A program made the position numbers and the translations under genes. A stretch of 64,000 bases of DNA from CAVTLG01 sp963735495 (GTDB lineage: Bacteria; Chloroflexota; Ktedonobacteria; Ktedonobacterales; Ktedonobacteraceae): NCBI GenBank assembly GCA_963735495.1, contig CAVTLG010000009.1, positions 434,001-498,000 on the forward strand. The letters run 5' to 3'. Position 1 is the stretch's first letter, and the number at the start of each line of letters is the position of its first letter. This document shows, in pieces, positions 1 to 9,112 of the stretch. A model generated the notes under the pieces. That model did no database searches, was not told where the DNA came from, and saw only the letters and a list, made by a program, of their open reading frames with translations.

Positions 1-202
1 CGACGCAGAGGCAATCCACGCTCAATTTCCGTCGAACATTCAGCCAAATTACCACGGACTCATGCTTCCTGTGTGGGTACCATAGAGAGGAACAGAGCAA
101 AATACTTCTTCAAATTCAGGGCCACTTACATTTTGCAATGACACCTTTCTGCAAGTAATTCGCAAGAAACGCTCAAAGTTCGAGGGAAAATGGCACCAAT
201 AT

Positions 203-445
203 TCAATCTTTCTGTCCTGTTCCATCTTCGAGATCACATGCGCCAGTTGGGCAAAGCCTGGGGCGTTCAATGGTCACACTTTCGACAGGATACCAACGGT
301 TCTGCCCTCGCAACAATGCCAGGAGTTTCCCTTTGCTCCTTTTAATTGCCATCACCTGTGCCATCCCCCAGTTGACTCGGGTACATGGATGATACGCTTG
401 CTCCCACAAGGCAGCCTTGATCTCTTCAAGATCTGTTGATTGCAT
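203..445 (-). CDS. Small hypothetical protein, possibly frameshifted
   Basis: The 80-residue frame reads naturally up to about residue 58 (motif RWYPVESVTIE). Beyond that, the other frame, running to position 49, looks more protein-like (PGFAQLAHVISKMEQDRKIE and on). One explanation is a single gene of about 130 codons with a frameshift near position 260. No family is recognised. It overlaps the next minus-strand ORF by about 20 bases, as in an operon. The surrounding 1.6 kb is full of decayed genes, so it may itself be a relic. Confidence 0.3.
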   Translation of the reverse strand: MQSTDLEEIKAALWEQAYHPCTRVNWGMAQVMAIKRSKGKLLALLRGQNRWYPVESVTIERPRLCPTGACDLEDGTGQKD

Positions 446-743
446 CGTGGCCTCCTGGTTCGTTGTTGCACGTATCCTCCCCAGTAGTGAGCACGAAGAG
501 TTGGTAGAAAGGCGCAGGAGGATTGAAGAACGTGCAGAGGTCTACTTGGATATCAATAGCCAGTGCGGCGGCACAGGCGGCATGAAAGACGTGGAGTCCC
601 GCATCGTCGTTCATGATCAAGGGATACTCCCTCAAGGGTTTATGGCAGTACGAGCAGTGTTTCGACCCCCTCGTGATCAAGTATGTTCTGGAATGCACCG
701 GAAGCCAGACGCGCCACCTCCATAATAGCCGGGAAAACATCAA
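426..743 (-). CDS. Small hypothetical protein with CxxC and HxxC pairs
   Basis: The 105-residue frame contains HCSYCHKPL followed about 25 residues later by FHAAC, a spacing that could hold one zinc ion. The first ~25 residues are Arg/Trp-rich and antisense-like, and they overlap the tail of a decayed TetR gene in another frame, so the true start is probably further in, perhaps at a non-ATG codon. There is no signal peptide or membrane segment. Function is unknown. It lies just upstream of, and overlaps, the small ORF ending at 203. The metal-site idea is inference from Cys/His spacing only. Confidence 0.4.
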   Translation of the reverse strand: MMFSRLLWRWRVWLPVHSRTYLITRGSKHCSYCHKPLREYPLIMNDDAGLHVFHAACAAALAIDIQVDLCTFFNPPAPFYQLFVLTTGEDTCNNEPGGHDAINRS

Positions 744-1170
744 GAGCCATCTGCTCTGAGGAGATCATCGTTGTCTGCTGGCTCCACTGCACAACCGCTC
801 CGAAGATTGTCCCGCTTATCACCTGAGCAAGCGTTTTGGGGGGAACGCATGTGCGGACCTCTTCGTTTTTATTCTATCGTAGCCACGTGAAGATCGGCTC
901 AGAGAGTTCTTCGTGGATGGCCTGTTCCATGAGTAAAGCGATATTGGGAGGCAGGTGATGGCGCTGAGACGTCCTCTTGATGTATTCCAACATGGCCTGA
1001 ATGAAGCAGATGGAACGTCTCGCTCTTCGCTTCGGAGGGAAGCGGAAGTGTGCTGACCACGTGTCGGAAATGCTCTCGAACAATGGTATCAATCAACGCA
1101 TATTTATCAGCTTAATGTGCATAAAAGGTTCCCCAACTCACATTGTCTCAGTCTCACAGACTGGGCCAAT
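640..1170 (-). pseudogene. Decayed TetR-family transcriptional regulator
   Basis: Reading the minus strand from about 1150, the end of a TetR helix-turn-helix is visible: VSWGTFYAH, then a TAA stop where F is expected, then ADKYALIDTIVREHF. After the SETFH motif the sense continues in another frame (FIQAMLEYIKR, then EELSEPIFTWLR). A TAG stop follows, and the same frame resumes with VISGTIFGAVVQWSQ, typical of the last TetR helices. That makes two in-frame stops plus one frameshift, with the DNA-recognition N-terminus largely unreadable. TetR proteins are ligand-responsive repressors, but this copy cannot make one. The C-terminal region overlaps the neighbouring small ORF. Confidence 0.7.
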
Positions 1171-1309
1171 TTTACGAGTAAATCCTTCTTTTCAGTCCCC
1201 TATGTGGTCAAAATCAGCGTGATCGGGTGGCTCCGGCGGCGATTTGCGAAGGATCGCTTCAGAAGCCACCATTCTAGGTACCATGCCGAGACGACGTCGT
1301 TGCAAAACG

Positions 1310-1545
1310 ACGAATTCACAAGTGACACTGCGATATTGTGCTATAGGTGGTATGGTGCCCCAGATCCAACCGACGGGCGGCAAACCATCTTGTCTCTCAC
1401 CGATGCCTGCCGGGAAGCGGCCAGGGCTAGCCGAGCAGCACGGGAAGACTGGTTGTTCCGTGCCATTCGAGCAAATCTCTCGTTAGAGGAGCAAGAAGAA
1501 CTCGCAGCCGCCATCGAATTACTCAAACGTCTCGCCGATTCGTAA
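1310..1545 (+). pseudogene. C-terminal remnant of a MarR-family regulator
   Basis: The last ~60 codons read DPTDGRQTILSLTDACREAA followed by RAAREDWLFRAI and LLKRLADS. This is the wing and C-terminal dimerisation helices of MarR regulators, whose usual wording is DPxDGRxxxLxLT then helices ending LLxRLA. Upstream, the recognition-helix region appears only in scraps in other frames (VTLR and similar near 1320), so the gene has lost internal sequence. The full open frame starts at 1117, but its first ~80 residues have no MarR character. A complete MarR protein is about 140-150 residues. Confidence 0.55.
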
Positions 1546-1590
1546 CCCAGAAGGCGTGATTCAACTATTTAATGAAAAAAGGTAGAATGA

Positions 1591-1938
1591 ATGATGGAAT
1601 GGATTTACTCTGTATCCTACTTCTTTGGTGGCGTTTTTCTTACAAACGCTGTTCCACATTTTGTGAGCGGCATAATGGGGCGTCCCTTTCAAAGCCCATT
1701 TGCAAAACCTCCTGGCCAGGGGCTTTCTTCTTCGACGGTAAACGTGCTTTGGGGATTTCTCAACCTGGTTGTTGCTTATGTTCTTCTCTGCCGTGTTGGA
1801 AACTTCGATCTACGCTCTACAGCTCATGTTGTTGTTTCGGGGTTAGGTGTTCTTCTCATCAGTATGATAGGGGCACGCAGCTTCGGACGGTTTCATGGTG
1901 GCAATTCTCCTGGTGTACTCTTTGGGAAGCTTCAATAG
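1591..1938 (+). CDS. Small conserved membrane protein
   Basis: A 115-residue protein with three to four hydrophobic stretches: about residues 3-22, 48-65 and 75-95. It has a GxPFxSPFxxPPGxGLSSS loop between the first and second segments. The overall look is that of small integral membrane proteins of unknown function common in soil bacteria. It starts at one of several closely spaced ATGs (1588-1594) after a purine-rich stretch. It is isolated from its neighbours, with a decayed MarR gene upstream and a VWA gene 250 bases downstream. No catalytic motif is visible. Confidence 0.65.
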   Translation: MMEWIYSVSYFFGGVFLTNAVPHFVSGIMGRPFQSPFAKPPGQGLSSSTVNVLWGFLNLVVAYVLLCRVGNFDLRSTAHVVVSGLGVLLISMIGARSFGRFHGGNSPGVLFGKLQ

Positions 1939-1966
1939 CAGATCGTCCATCTCGACATTCTGCTGG

Positions 1967-2001
1967 TGGAAGCTGTAGGAAGAACGCTTCGGCAGCTTCC
2001 A
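1967..2001 (+). terminator. Stem-loop after the small membrane protein gene
   Basis: Inverted arms tggaagctg (1967-1975) and cagcttcca (1993-2001) form a perfect 9-bp stem with a 17-base loop, about 30 bases after the stop codon. No clear T-tract follows, so a terminator role is inferred from position. The rest of 1939-2189 shows nothing further. Confidence 0.4.
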
Positions 2002-2189
2002 GGCCGGGGAACGCTGAGCCGGTCGAGCCTATTTTATCATATTCTGCTCCCTATCTCTCTGTTTACCCAACAGTCCTAGCTACTATCCACAGGTATGCTG
2101 AATATGCTATACCAGAGAAATAGCTATAAATTAACTGAAAGGTCAATTCCAACATTTAAATTCTAGCATTTATCAGGAAGGAAGCTACT

Positions 2190-4061
2190 ATGCAGACCCA
2201 CTTCGCACTCAGCCCATCCGCTCTCCCAGTCGAGCATCCTGCTACTGTCGATCTCCTCATCACTCTACGCCCCCAACCATCCGCGGGACCACGCTCCCCG
2301 CGCCGACCGTTCAATCTCAGTCTGGTGATCGATCGCTCTGGCTCGATGGCGGGGCGTTCGCTCAAGCAGGCGCTCAAGGCAGCGGAGACACTGGTCGAGC
2401 AACTCGAACCAGACGATCTGTTATCGCTGGTTGTCTACGACGATACGGTCGAAACCATCTTGCCGCCAGGCAACGTTTCCGACAAACAGGCGATTCGCGA
2501 GATTATTCGCAGGGTTCGGGCGGGAGGGACGACCAACCTGAGCGGCGGGTGGCTTAAAGGTTGCGAGCACGTCCTCTCCCGACGTGGTGCCGACATGATC
2601 CATCGGGTGTTGCTGCTGACTGATGGGCAGGCCAACGTAGGTGTCGTCGATCCAAAGGTGCTGACCGCCACTGCGCGCCAAAGGGCTGACGATGGCGTGG
2701 TCACGACCACACTCGGCTTCGGAGCGAACTTCAACGAAGATCTCTTGATTGGTATGGCGCAGGCCGCGGGCGGAAACTTCTACTTCATCCAGACGCCTGA
2801 TGATGCCGAGGAGGTCTTTCGGATCGAGGTCGAGAGCCTGGCATCGGTTGTGGCGCAAAACCTTGCGCTGACGATTGCGCCCGTGCCAGACAGTGGCGTC
2901 CAGATCCGTAGCCTGTACAGCAACTACCGCGCAGAGACGCAGCAGAGCGCCATGACGCTGAGTATGGGCGACGTCTACGAGAACGAAGATAAACTCCTGG
3001 CCCTCGAACTCACGATCCCCGCCCAGACGGATACCCGCTCCGGCATTCCTCTGCTGGCTATCTCCTACCAGTACGAGGCGGTCGCCGACGACGCTATCCG
3101 ATCCTTTTCGAGCGCCGAGCCGCTCATGGTATCCGTGCCCGTTGTCACCGCCGAGGAGGCGATCTCAGCCGCACCTGCCACCGCTGTCGTCTTGCAAATC
3201 AGCCGCATCCGCATTGCGAAGGCGAAAGATACGGCAATTGAGCTGGCTGACAGCGGTGACGTTACAAAGGCGGCCCAGACGCTGCGCCAGATCAGCGCTG
3301 ACCTGCGTCAACAAGGTCTGGATGAGCAATTCGAGATAGCCGAAGAGATTGCACAACTGGAGCACTTCGCCGAGCGGCTTGAACACCACCAGTTTGATAG
3401 CAGCAGCCGCAAGGAGATGCGCGATCAGTCGTATCAGGCACGGATGCGGAGTCGCGCCGACTTGTCGCAGCGCGGCACAGCCGGCGGTTCGGCTGCTGAT
3501 CTGGATACGACAGCCGCAGTCAATGGAGGGGTGGAGTTGGTGTGTTCCCGCGAGGGCGGCAAGCTGCGTCTGCGTGTTGCTTCCGCAGGCTACGACCAAA
3601 GCTTGAACGTCCAGTTTCCACGCAATATTCGTGAGGAGGGCGTTCATTATGTCGTAGATGCACTGCAACTATCGGCCAACGGGACCTTCTACCGCGTCGT
3701 CGGCGACGTCCGCCGTCTCGCCTTGCCTGGACAGGAGCAGCGCTACAAAGGCACCAGCAGGTCCGGGGCAACATCAGCCGGACACAGTGGCCCACCGCAA
3801 GCCTCGAAAGTATCTGCCCGCACTGCGGCGGACCTCGAGACGGCGGCCAACGCCGATGACGGTGTGCTTGTCCAGTGTATCCACGAGGGCAGTAAGCTGC
3901 GCGCACGCGTCGTCTCCGATGGCTACGACCCGAACTATAATATGCGGTTCCCACGTGACATTCGTGAAGAGGGGGTCCTGTACGTGGTAGACCAGGTGAT
4001 CGAGGCCGCGAATGGGGGCTCGTACATTGCATGCGGCAAGATCCGCCGACTGATTCAGTAG
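2190..4061 (+). CDS. VWA-domain protein with duplicated C-terminal domain
   Basis: A 623-residue protein with a von Willebrand factor A domain at about 40-220. The metal-ion-dependent adhesion site is intact: D48, S50 and S52 in VIDRSGSM, Thr in GGTTNLSGG near 113, Asp in LLTDGQANVG near 146. VWA proteins bind partner proteins through a divalent metal. A beta-rich middle region and a helical segment follow. After a low-complexity linker come two copies (about 450-515 and 555-622) of a ~65-residue domain with the pattern G.KLR.RV.S.GYD, FPR.IREEGV.YVVD and a closing RRL. I do not recognise this domain. No signal peptide is evident. It starts at ATG after a GGAAGG-type ribosome site. Confidence 0.88.
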   Translation: MQTHFALSPSALPVEHPATVDLLITLRPQPSAGPRSPRRPFNLSLVIDRSGSMAGRSLKQALKAAETLVEQLEPDDLLSLVVYDDTVETILPPGNVSDKQAIREIIRRVRAGGTTNLSGGWLKGCEHVLSRRGADMIHRVLLLTDGQANVGVVDPKVLTATARQRADDGVVTTTLGFGANFNEDLLIGMAQAAGGNFYFIQTPDDAEEVFRIEVESLASVVAQNLALTIAPVPDSGVQIRSLYSNYRAETQQSAMTLSMGDVYENEDKLLALELTIPAQTDTRSGIPLLAISYQYEAVADDAIRSFSSAEPLMVSVPVVTAEEAISAAPATAVVLQISRIRIAKAKDTAIELADSGDVTKAAQTLRQISADLRQQGLDEQFEIAEEIAQLEHFAERLEHHQFDSSSRKEMRDQSYQARMRSRADLSQRGTAGGSAADLDTTAAVNGGVELVCSREGGKLRLRVASAGYDQSLNVQFPRNIREEGVHYVVDALQLSANGTFYRVVGDVRRLALPGQEQRYKGTSRSGATSAGHSGPPQASKVSARTAADLETAANADDGVLVQCIHEGSKLRARVVSDGYDPNYNMRFPRDIREEGVLYVVDQVIEAANGGSYIACGKIRRLIQ

Positions 4062-4130
4062 CGCTATTGCCTGGCGATCGTTTGTAAGGTATGCAGAGGA
4101 CAACGACGTATCTGACAAGGAGTGTGCTAT

Positions 4131-4172
4131 TCTATGCACGCGATGGATAATCGTTATCATCGCATGCATAGA
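4131..4172. terminator. Bidirectional stem-loop between convergent genes
   Basis: Arms 4131-4145 and 4158-4172 pair over 15 bases with a single mismatch around a 12-base loop. It sits between the convergent ends of the VWA gene and the lactate permease gene, so a shared terminator is the simplest reading. There is no long T-run. Confidence 0.6.
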
Positions 4173-4178
4173 TGCAGA

Positions 4179-5885
4179 TCAGTGCGGAATCATCCACGGT
4201 ACGAGATACTGTTGCGCCATTGCCAGTAGACCCATCAGGCAGACAAGTATAATACTGTGGAGAAAAGTGCGCCGAATGACCAGTCCCTCTTTACCCACTA
4301 ATGTCGTCGTGGAGACGCCCGTCGTGACATTTTGCGGCGAGATCATTTTACTCATCACAGCACCTGTAGAGTTGGTACTCGCCATCAGGACCGGACTGAG
4401 GTTGAGTCGGCGAGCCGCGACAACTTGTAGATTACCAAACAGTGCGTTGCTCGAAGTGTCACTGCCGCTCAGGAAGCAGGCAATCCAGCCGAGCAGAGCT
4501 GAGAAGAAGGGGAATACGGCTCCAACGGAAGAGATAGCTAGCCCAAGTGTGTACGCGATACCTGCGTAGTTGAAGAGATACGCCAGACCGACGATCAGCA
4601 TGACTGTCAGGATAGCAAAGTACAACTGTTTCCAGGTATCAGCCAGCGCCTGAAAAAAGAGGCGTGGACCGACGCGCAGCACCAGCGCAGTGATGATGAC
4701 GGCGACAAGAATGGCGGTCCCGGTTCCTAATGGCTGGAATGTATAGAGAGCCGCGTAGGGCTTCTGATAAAGCGTCAGATAGATCACGTCATGCAGGCCA
4801 GGCCACTTAATAATGGCTTGTCCAAGCGTTGCCATCTGAAAGCCCTTGGCACCAAACTGCCATTTAATCGTCCAGAGAATAACGACCGCGCTAACAATAA
4901 TCCATGGCAACCATGCGTATACAGCTTCACTCAAGGATGGTTTACGGTTGTCTTCAGAGAGGTTTGCTGCAGCAGGAATAGGGATACCGGTTTCATCGAT
5001 AGCTGGAGCGTCAATGCTGGTTGCACTGACATTGGCGAATTGTGCCCGATACTGCTCACTATCGTGTGGTTTATAGACTTGCACAAAGAGGATCACGCAG
5101 ACAAGCGAGACGAGAGATGCCAGGACGTCCGGCAGTTGTGGTCCAATGAAGTTTGAGATGAGAAATTGCGTGATGGCAAACGAGCCGCCCGCAACCAGAG
5201 CAATGGGCCAGGTGGTACGCAAACTGCGCAGCCCCATAAACGCGATCATGACATAAAATGGCAGGATAAAAGAGAAAAAGGGTAGTTGGCGTCCAATCAT
5301 GGAGGAGAGTGATGCCGTATTTAGGCTCGTCACCGAAGCCAGTGTCGTCACAGGGACACCTAAGGCTCCAAAGGCCACGGGAGCCGTGTCAAAAACGAGC
5401 GTGATCGCCAGCGCATCTAGCACTGGAAAGCCCAATCCTATTAATAAAGCACTACCAATAGCCACTGGTGTACCGAAACCTGCAATACCCTCCATTAATG
5501 CTCCAAAGCTAAAACCAATGATGATCATGAGGATACGTTTATCCGCTGGCACATTATGAATCATCCAACGCCGGAAAAGATCGAATTTCCCCGAACGGAC
5601 TGTAATATTGTACAGCCACATAGCGTTCCAGACGATCCACATAACGGGGATGAGTGCAAAAATGCTGCCATTGAGTACAGAAGAGACTGCCGGGCCGACT
5701 GGCATTTGCCACACAAACACAGCAATCAGCAGGGCCGCTATCAACCCGATCAAAGCCGCCTGCCATGCGGGAAGCCTTACGATACCAAGCAGCACAAGAA
5801 CAATGATAATGGGGACAATGCCAACAAGAAAGGAGAGAAATAGATTGTTGGCAACGGGGGCAAGGATCTGGTGAAACATCGACAT
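4179..5885 (-). CDS. lctP: L-lactate permease
   Basis: A 568-residue polytopic membrane protein with about 13-14 hydrophobic helices across its length. It has the family hallmarks ALMEGIAGFGTPVAIG and FDTAPVAFGALGVPV, and a C-terminal FLSGSDTSSNALFGNLQ. The LctP/LldP/GlcA family imports L-lactate (also glycolate) with protons. Length is normal for the family (about 530-570). It starts at ATG 5885 after a GGAGGT ribosome site. No lactate dehydrogenase gene is adjacent. An inverted repeat lies about 75-105 bases upstream (separate entry) and may be a regulator site. Substrate choice within lactate, glycolate and similar acids is not resolved. Confidence 0.93.
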   Translation of the reverse strand: MSMFHQILAPVANNLFLSFLVGIVPIIIVLVLLGIVRLPAWQAALIGLIAALLIAVFVWQMPVGPAVSSVLNGSIFALIPVMWIVWNAMWLYNITVRSGKFDLFRRWMIHNVPADKRILMIIIGFSFGALMEGIAGFGTPVAIGSALLIGLGFPVLDALAITLVFDTAPVAFGALGVPVTTLASVTSLNTASLSSMIGRQLPFFSFILPFYVMIAFMGLRSLRTTWPIALVAGGSFAITQFLISNFIGPQLPDVLASLVSLVCVILFVQVYKPHDSEQYRAQFANVSATSIDAPAIDETGIPIPAAANLSEDNRKPSLSEAVYAWLPWIIVSAVVILWTIKWQFGAKGFQMATLGQAIIKWPGLHDVIYLTLYQKPYAALYTFQPLGTGTAILVAVIITALVLRVGPRLFFQALADTWKQLYFAILTVMLIVGLAYLFNYAGIAYTLGLAISSVGAVFPFFSALLGWIACFLSGSDTSSNALFGNLQVVAARRLNLSPVLMASTNSTGAVMSKMISPQNVTTGVSTTTLVGKEGLVIRRTFLHSIILVCLMGLLAMAQQYLVPWMIPH

Positions 5886-5959
5886 TACCTCCGTATCATA
5901 GGTGATACTTCAACTATAACGCTGTAAAAGACTGCTCCAATGCAGTCGAGAGCCGATGT

Positions 5960-5991
5960 AAAGACGTGAACTAATGGAATTTAACGTCTTT
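5960..5991. promoter_or_regulatory. Inverted repeat upstream of lactate permease gene
   Basis: Perfect arms aaagacgt (5960-5967) and acgtcttt (5984-5991) are separated by 16 bases, about 75-105 bases upstream of the permease start. On the minus strand a weak promoter-like pair (TTGGAG, 16 bases, TATAGT) lies nearer the gene. An operator for a dimeric regulator such as a GntR-type lactate repressor is possible. This rests on symmetry and place only. Nothing gene-like is seen in the rest of 5886-6341. Confidence 0.4.
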
Positions 5992-6341
5992 TAGTGCAAG
6001 TATAGATCGTGCTTTAGTGTATGTCAAGAAAAAAAGAACCTTAATAATAGATATCTGTAGCTTTGCTTGAAATGCCTCGGCTACGAGCGTCTCACGTGGT
6101 AAAATGAGTTGGCTGTAAGTATCTTCATTTGATGGCGTGGTTGTTTGATGCGTATCTGACGTCTATCGTAGAACAGATTTCTCAAGTGGAATGCCTTTAG
6201 ACCCGCCTGCAAGGCTCTTTCTCTCTTTTTCCCCTCCCTGACTTTGCTAGCGTGTTTCCACAAGGAATAAAGCCCTCTTAAGCTGCTTGCTGGATCAGGG
6301 AGGACCGTCTTTAGTAATTTGGGGTTGTCTTGCCGAAAAAT

Positions 6342-7193
6342 CTACGCCCGAGCGGCCACGCTTGCACAATCGAAGAGGCGATAGAGCGTCCCTGATTGCC
6401 CGTTAGAGATGCTATAGAAGCCGTTGACGCTTGGATGAAACTCCTGCTGCGTCATTATTCTGTGCCTCCAGTACCTTTTTCCTCTTATTTTGACTACATA
6501 CATCATACGTACGTGTGTCATCACCGTGCGACCAGCTTCCCATGCTTGATACGGCACCACGGGACAATGCATTGCCATCCAGTTCATATTTGCCCTGTTC
6601 GTGGAGCTTGGCGGCTGAAATTCCACCTTCTCCGAGGTCGCCGTTTTCACCGTTCGGAGGGAAAATGGCAGCAAGAAGAAACGCACTTTCCCGCTCTTGA
6701 TGAAGGTTTCTAACTTGGAGAGGGTCAGAATGGGATCATTGCCAGCGAAGCCGCCGAGGGTCATCACGGGCAGGCCGCTTGCCAGAATCAAGGTATCGGC
6801 GGCGGTAGAATAGAGCGTCCCCGCCAGAAACACGCTGTGTCCTCTATGTGCGAGCAGGAAGTGCAGCAGCTTTTGTTGCGTGCTGGTCAGTGGAACGGCA
6901 CCGATTGGTTTGGTTTCCGCCATCTGGGTCAGCGAGGCCGCGAGCGTGGGCTGGTGGGGGCCGGCGACTGGTGAGGGACCGTCGGTCATGTAGGTCAGTG
7001 AAACCAGGGACCAGATGGTGGGAGCGAGTAGCATTGCCAGCAGGCCCAGCAGGACACCGGTCTGTGCCAGGGAAGAAACCGTCCGTTGTGAGAGGCGCGA
7101 CGAGAGCGCAAGGAGACGTCCCAGGATCAGCAGCAGCGCGGCGAGGGTAACCAGGACCAGGATCAGCGGTGTCATCCAGACACTTCCAGCCGG
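6342..7193 (-). pseudogene. GT39-type glycosyltransferase, C-terminal part (after frameshift)
   Basis: This continues the glycosyltransferase after the 1-base shift at 7192-7194. Joining the frames gives SYPAGSVWMTPLILVLVTLA, which restores a transmembrane helix. Two more helices follow, then a soluble domain with TLILASGLPVMTLGGFAGND and the NMNWMAMHC tail seen in Chloroflexota and actinobacterial GT39 proteins. The product would act at the membrane, moving a sugar from a lipid carrier to an unknown acceptor. As sequenced the gene is broken. Because the shift lies in a short G/C run, a sequencing error cannot be excluded. Confidence 0.7.
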
Positions 7194-8583
7194 GATACGA
7201 GACCAGCAGCGTCGTCTGAAAGAGCGCCTCTGTGAGCAGTGCGAGCGGCAAGAGCCAGCCGCGCCAATCGCGGAACGGCCTGGTGCGGTACGCCTGCCAG
7301 AGCGTGACCAGACCAATGCCAGCCAGGGCGCTGATCGGCGCTGCCATCATGACGGTATAGTAGCCGTGAATGGAGACAGCGATGTTGAAAAAGATGAGGG
7401 TGGTCAGAAACCACATACCCCACAGGATGAGGCCACGCCGTTCTCCATCGCGGAGCCAGCGCCAGCAATTCTGTACGAGCAACGCCAGCATGCCGAAAAA
7501 GGCCAGAGGGATCAGCCAGCCAATCTGTCCACCCAGTGGAAGCTGGAGCAGGCGCAAGGGGCCGGGCGTACCGGTTTCTCTGCTACCGCCAGCTGGTGAG
7601 TGCTTCGTGCTGATACCGGTTATCCGAGCTGTAGGTGGCTTCCGAGAGGAAGCGAGCGAGGCAACCACAACGAGGGGGGAATGAGAGCCTGCTGGTGTTG
7701 CACGAGACGGGTCAGGTGTTGGCGCAGGGTTGGGCAAATGGACCAGGCGGCCAATACCGTTATAGCCGACGGCCAGGTCAAACTCGGAGTTCGTCCTGGT
7801 CGAACCGACAAAGGGACGATTTGCCGCTGGCGTCAGGTCCACAGCTTCTATCCATGCCAGCGACACGACGAGCAGAAGCAAGATGGCTGGTAGCAGATGG
7901 AGCAGCCGGATGGACCAGGTGCGTGGGGCCGTGAGCAGGTAGAGCAGACCCAGTGCGGGTACAACCAGATAGGCTTCGAGCATTTTGACATTGAAGCCCA
8001 GCCCGACTAAGATGGCGCCCAGGATCAGCCAGCGAAGATGGCCCGTTTCCGCCGCGATCATGACTGCCCAGGTCGCCAGTAGCATGACCAGCACCAACAT
8101 CATATCGAGATTATTGTTCCGGCTGATGACCACCGCAATCGGGGTGGTTGCCATCATCAGGGCGGAAAGCAGTCCTGCTCCGAAACCAAACGAGCGCCGT
8201 ACCAGGTGGAAAAGCACCAGGACAGCCAGGACGCCAGCCAGCGCCTGGGGAAACAGCAGACTTGGACCCGAAAAGCCAAAGAGTTTGACGCTCAGCGTTT
8301 GCAACCAGAGGTCAACCGGTGGCTTATCGACCGCGATAAAGCCCGCCGGGTCGAACGACACAAAAAAGAAGGTATGCCAATTCATTTGCATGCTTTTGAC
8401 AGCAGAAGAATAGAACTGATTGCCATAGCCATTTTGAGCGAGGGCATAAAAATTAAGAAACGCGGATAAGCCCGCGACCAGAGCCAGCGCGATCCATTGC
8501 CAGACGCGTGGGGGTCTTTTGGCCCTCCGTAGCATCGACTGAGGCGTTTGCTCCGACTGTTTTTCTAAGGAAAGATCTTGCAT
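6844..8583 (-). CDS. GT39-type membrane glycosyltransferase, N-terminal part (frameshifted)
   Basis: From ATG 8583 (AAGGAG ribosome site 11 bases upstream) the protein has a first helix near residue 35. Then comes a periplasmic loop with FVSFDPAGFIAVDKPPVDLW, the acidic loop typical of PMT/ArnT-like family 39 transferases that use polyprenyl-phosphate sugars. Eight or more helices follow. The conserved YNGIGR and GGQIGWLIPLA stretches are present. The true sense ends near 7194 at LLVSYP; residues after it in this frame are nonsense. An extra base in a CCC/GGG run at 7192-7194 shifts the protein into the frame that continues to 6342. The whole gene would encode about 745 residues. Confidence 0.75.
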   Translation of the reverse strand: MQDLSLEKQSEQTPQSMLRRAKRPPRVWQWIALALVAGLSAFLNFYALAQNGYGNQFYSSAVKSMQMNWHTFFFVSFDPAGFIAVDKPPVDLWLQTLSVKLFGFSGPSLLFPQALAGVLAVLVLFHLVRRSFGFGAGLLSALMMATTPIAVVISRNNNLDMMLVLVMLLATWAVMIAAETGHLRWLILGAILVGLGFNVKMLEAYLVVPALGLLYLLTAPRTWSIRLLHLLPAILLLLVVSLAWIEAVDLTPAANRPFVGSTRTNSEFDLAVGYNGIGRLVHLPNPAPTPDPSRATPAGSHSPLVVVASLASSRKPPTARITGISTKHSPAGGSRETGTPGPLRLLQLPLGGQIGWLIPLAFFGMLALLVQNCWRWLRDGERRGLILWGMWFLTTLIFFNIAVSIHGYYTVMMAAPISALAGIGLVTLWQAYRTRPFRDWRGWLLPLALLTEALFQTTLLVSYPGWKCLDDTADPGPGYPRRAAADPGTSPCALVAPLTTDGFFPGTDRCPAGPAGNATRSHHLVPGFTDLHDRRSLTSRRPPPAHARGLADPDGGNQTNRCRSTDQHATKAAALPART

Positions 8584-8936
8584 GAATACTGGAAACTCCT
8601 TATAGATTATCGAGACTATTCTCTTTACTCTCCACCTGTTAGGTGCCGTGACGAATAGCTCACGGCCAGATTTGATGTATTGGGAAACTGATGCAGTATG
8701 CTGACTTCTTGAATGCACACATAGAGGAGACTGCAAAATATCGTGACTCCCTATGAATATATGCCCTCAGGTGGTCTAAAGATCTCCATGATAGGCAAAA
8801 TACCTATGAGCTATCCCACATTTCATCCGCATGCTTGCCGAGAGTTCCGTCGTGCACCTCTCATGTTGTCGGTCGGGTTCTACTCTAGTGACTACAGATG
8901 AGAGGAAGCTGAGAACTACAAACCCTGACGAACGAC

Positions 8937-9098
8937 TGATGGGCGGGATTCTCAGCTGTGGAATGGACCGTGCGCATGCATGGTGGATCGGTTGATGTAG
9001 CAAGCCAGGCGGGGCAAGGCTCCAGCTTCACGGTGATCCTGCCGAAGCTCTCGCTTACGCCGCCTGTCTCGTCTCAGGACCATGCTCCTCCTGCCTGA
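8937..9098 (+). pseudogene. C-terminal remnant of a sensor histidine kinase
   Basis: The plus strand reads GFSAVEWTVRMHGGSVDVAS then AGQGSSFTVILP, and ends at TGA 9096-9098. This matches the end of histidine kinase ATPase domains (G2 box GLGL..I.K.IV..HGG, then S..G.GS.F...LP). An in-frame stop lies just upstream at about 8937, and the N, G1 and H boxes are absent, so only the tail survives. Other sequence between 8584 and 8936 shows no coding sense. Confidence 0.55.
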
Positions 9099-9112
9099 TT
9101 GAGGAGGAAGCA

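Noticed and set aside
7015..7599. 194-residue plus-strand open frame
   Set aside because: Shadow of the glycosyltransferase coding strand; sense lies on the minus strand.
8776..9003. 75-residue minus-strand open frame near the histidine kinase tail
   Set aside because: No protein-like features; the plus strand of its right end encodes the histidine kinase remnant instead.
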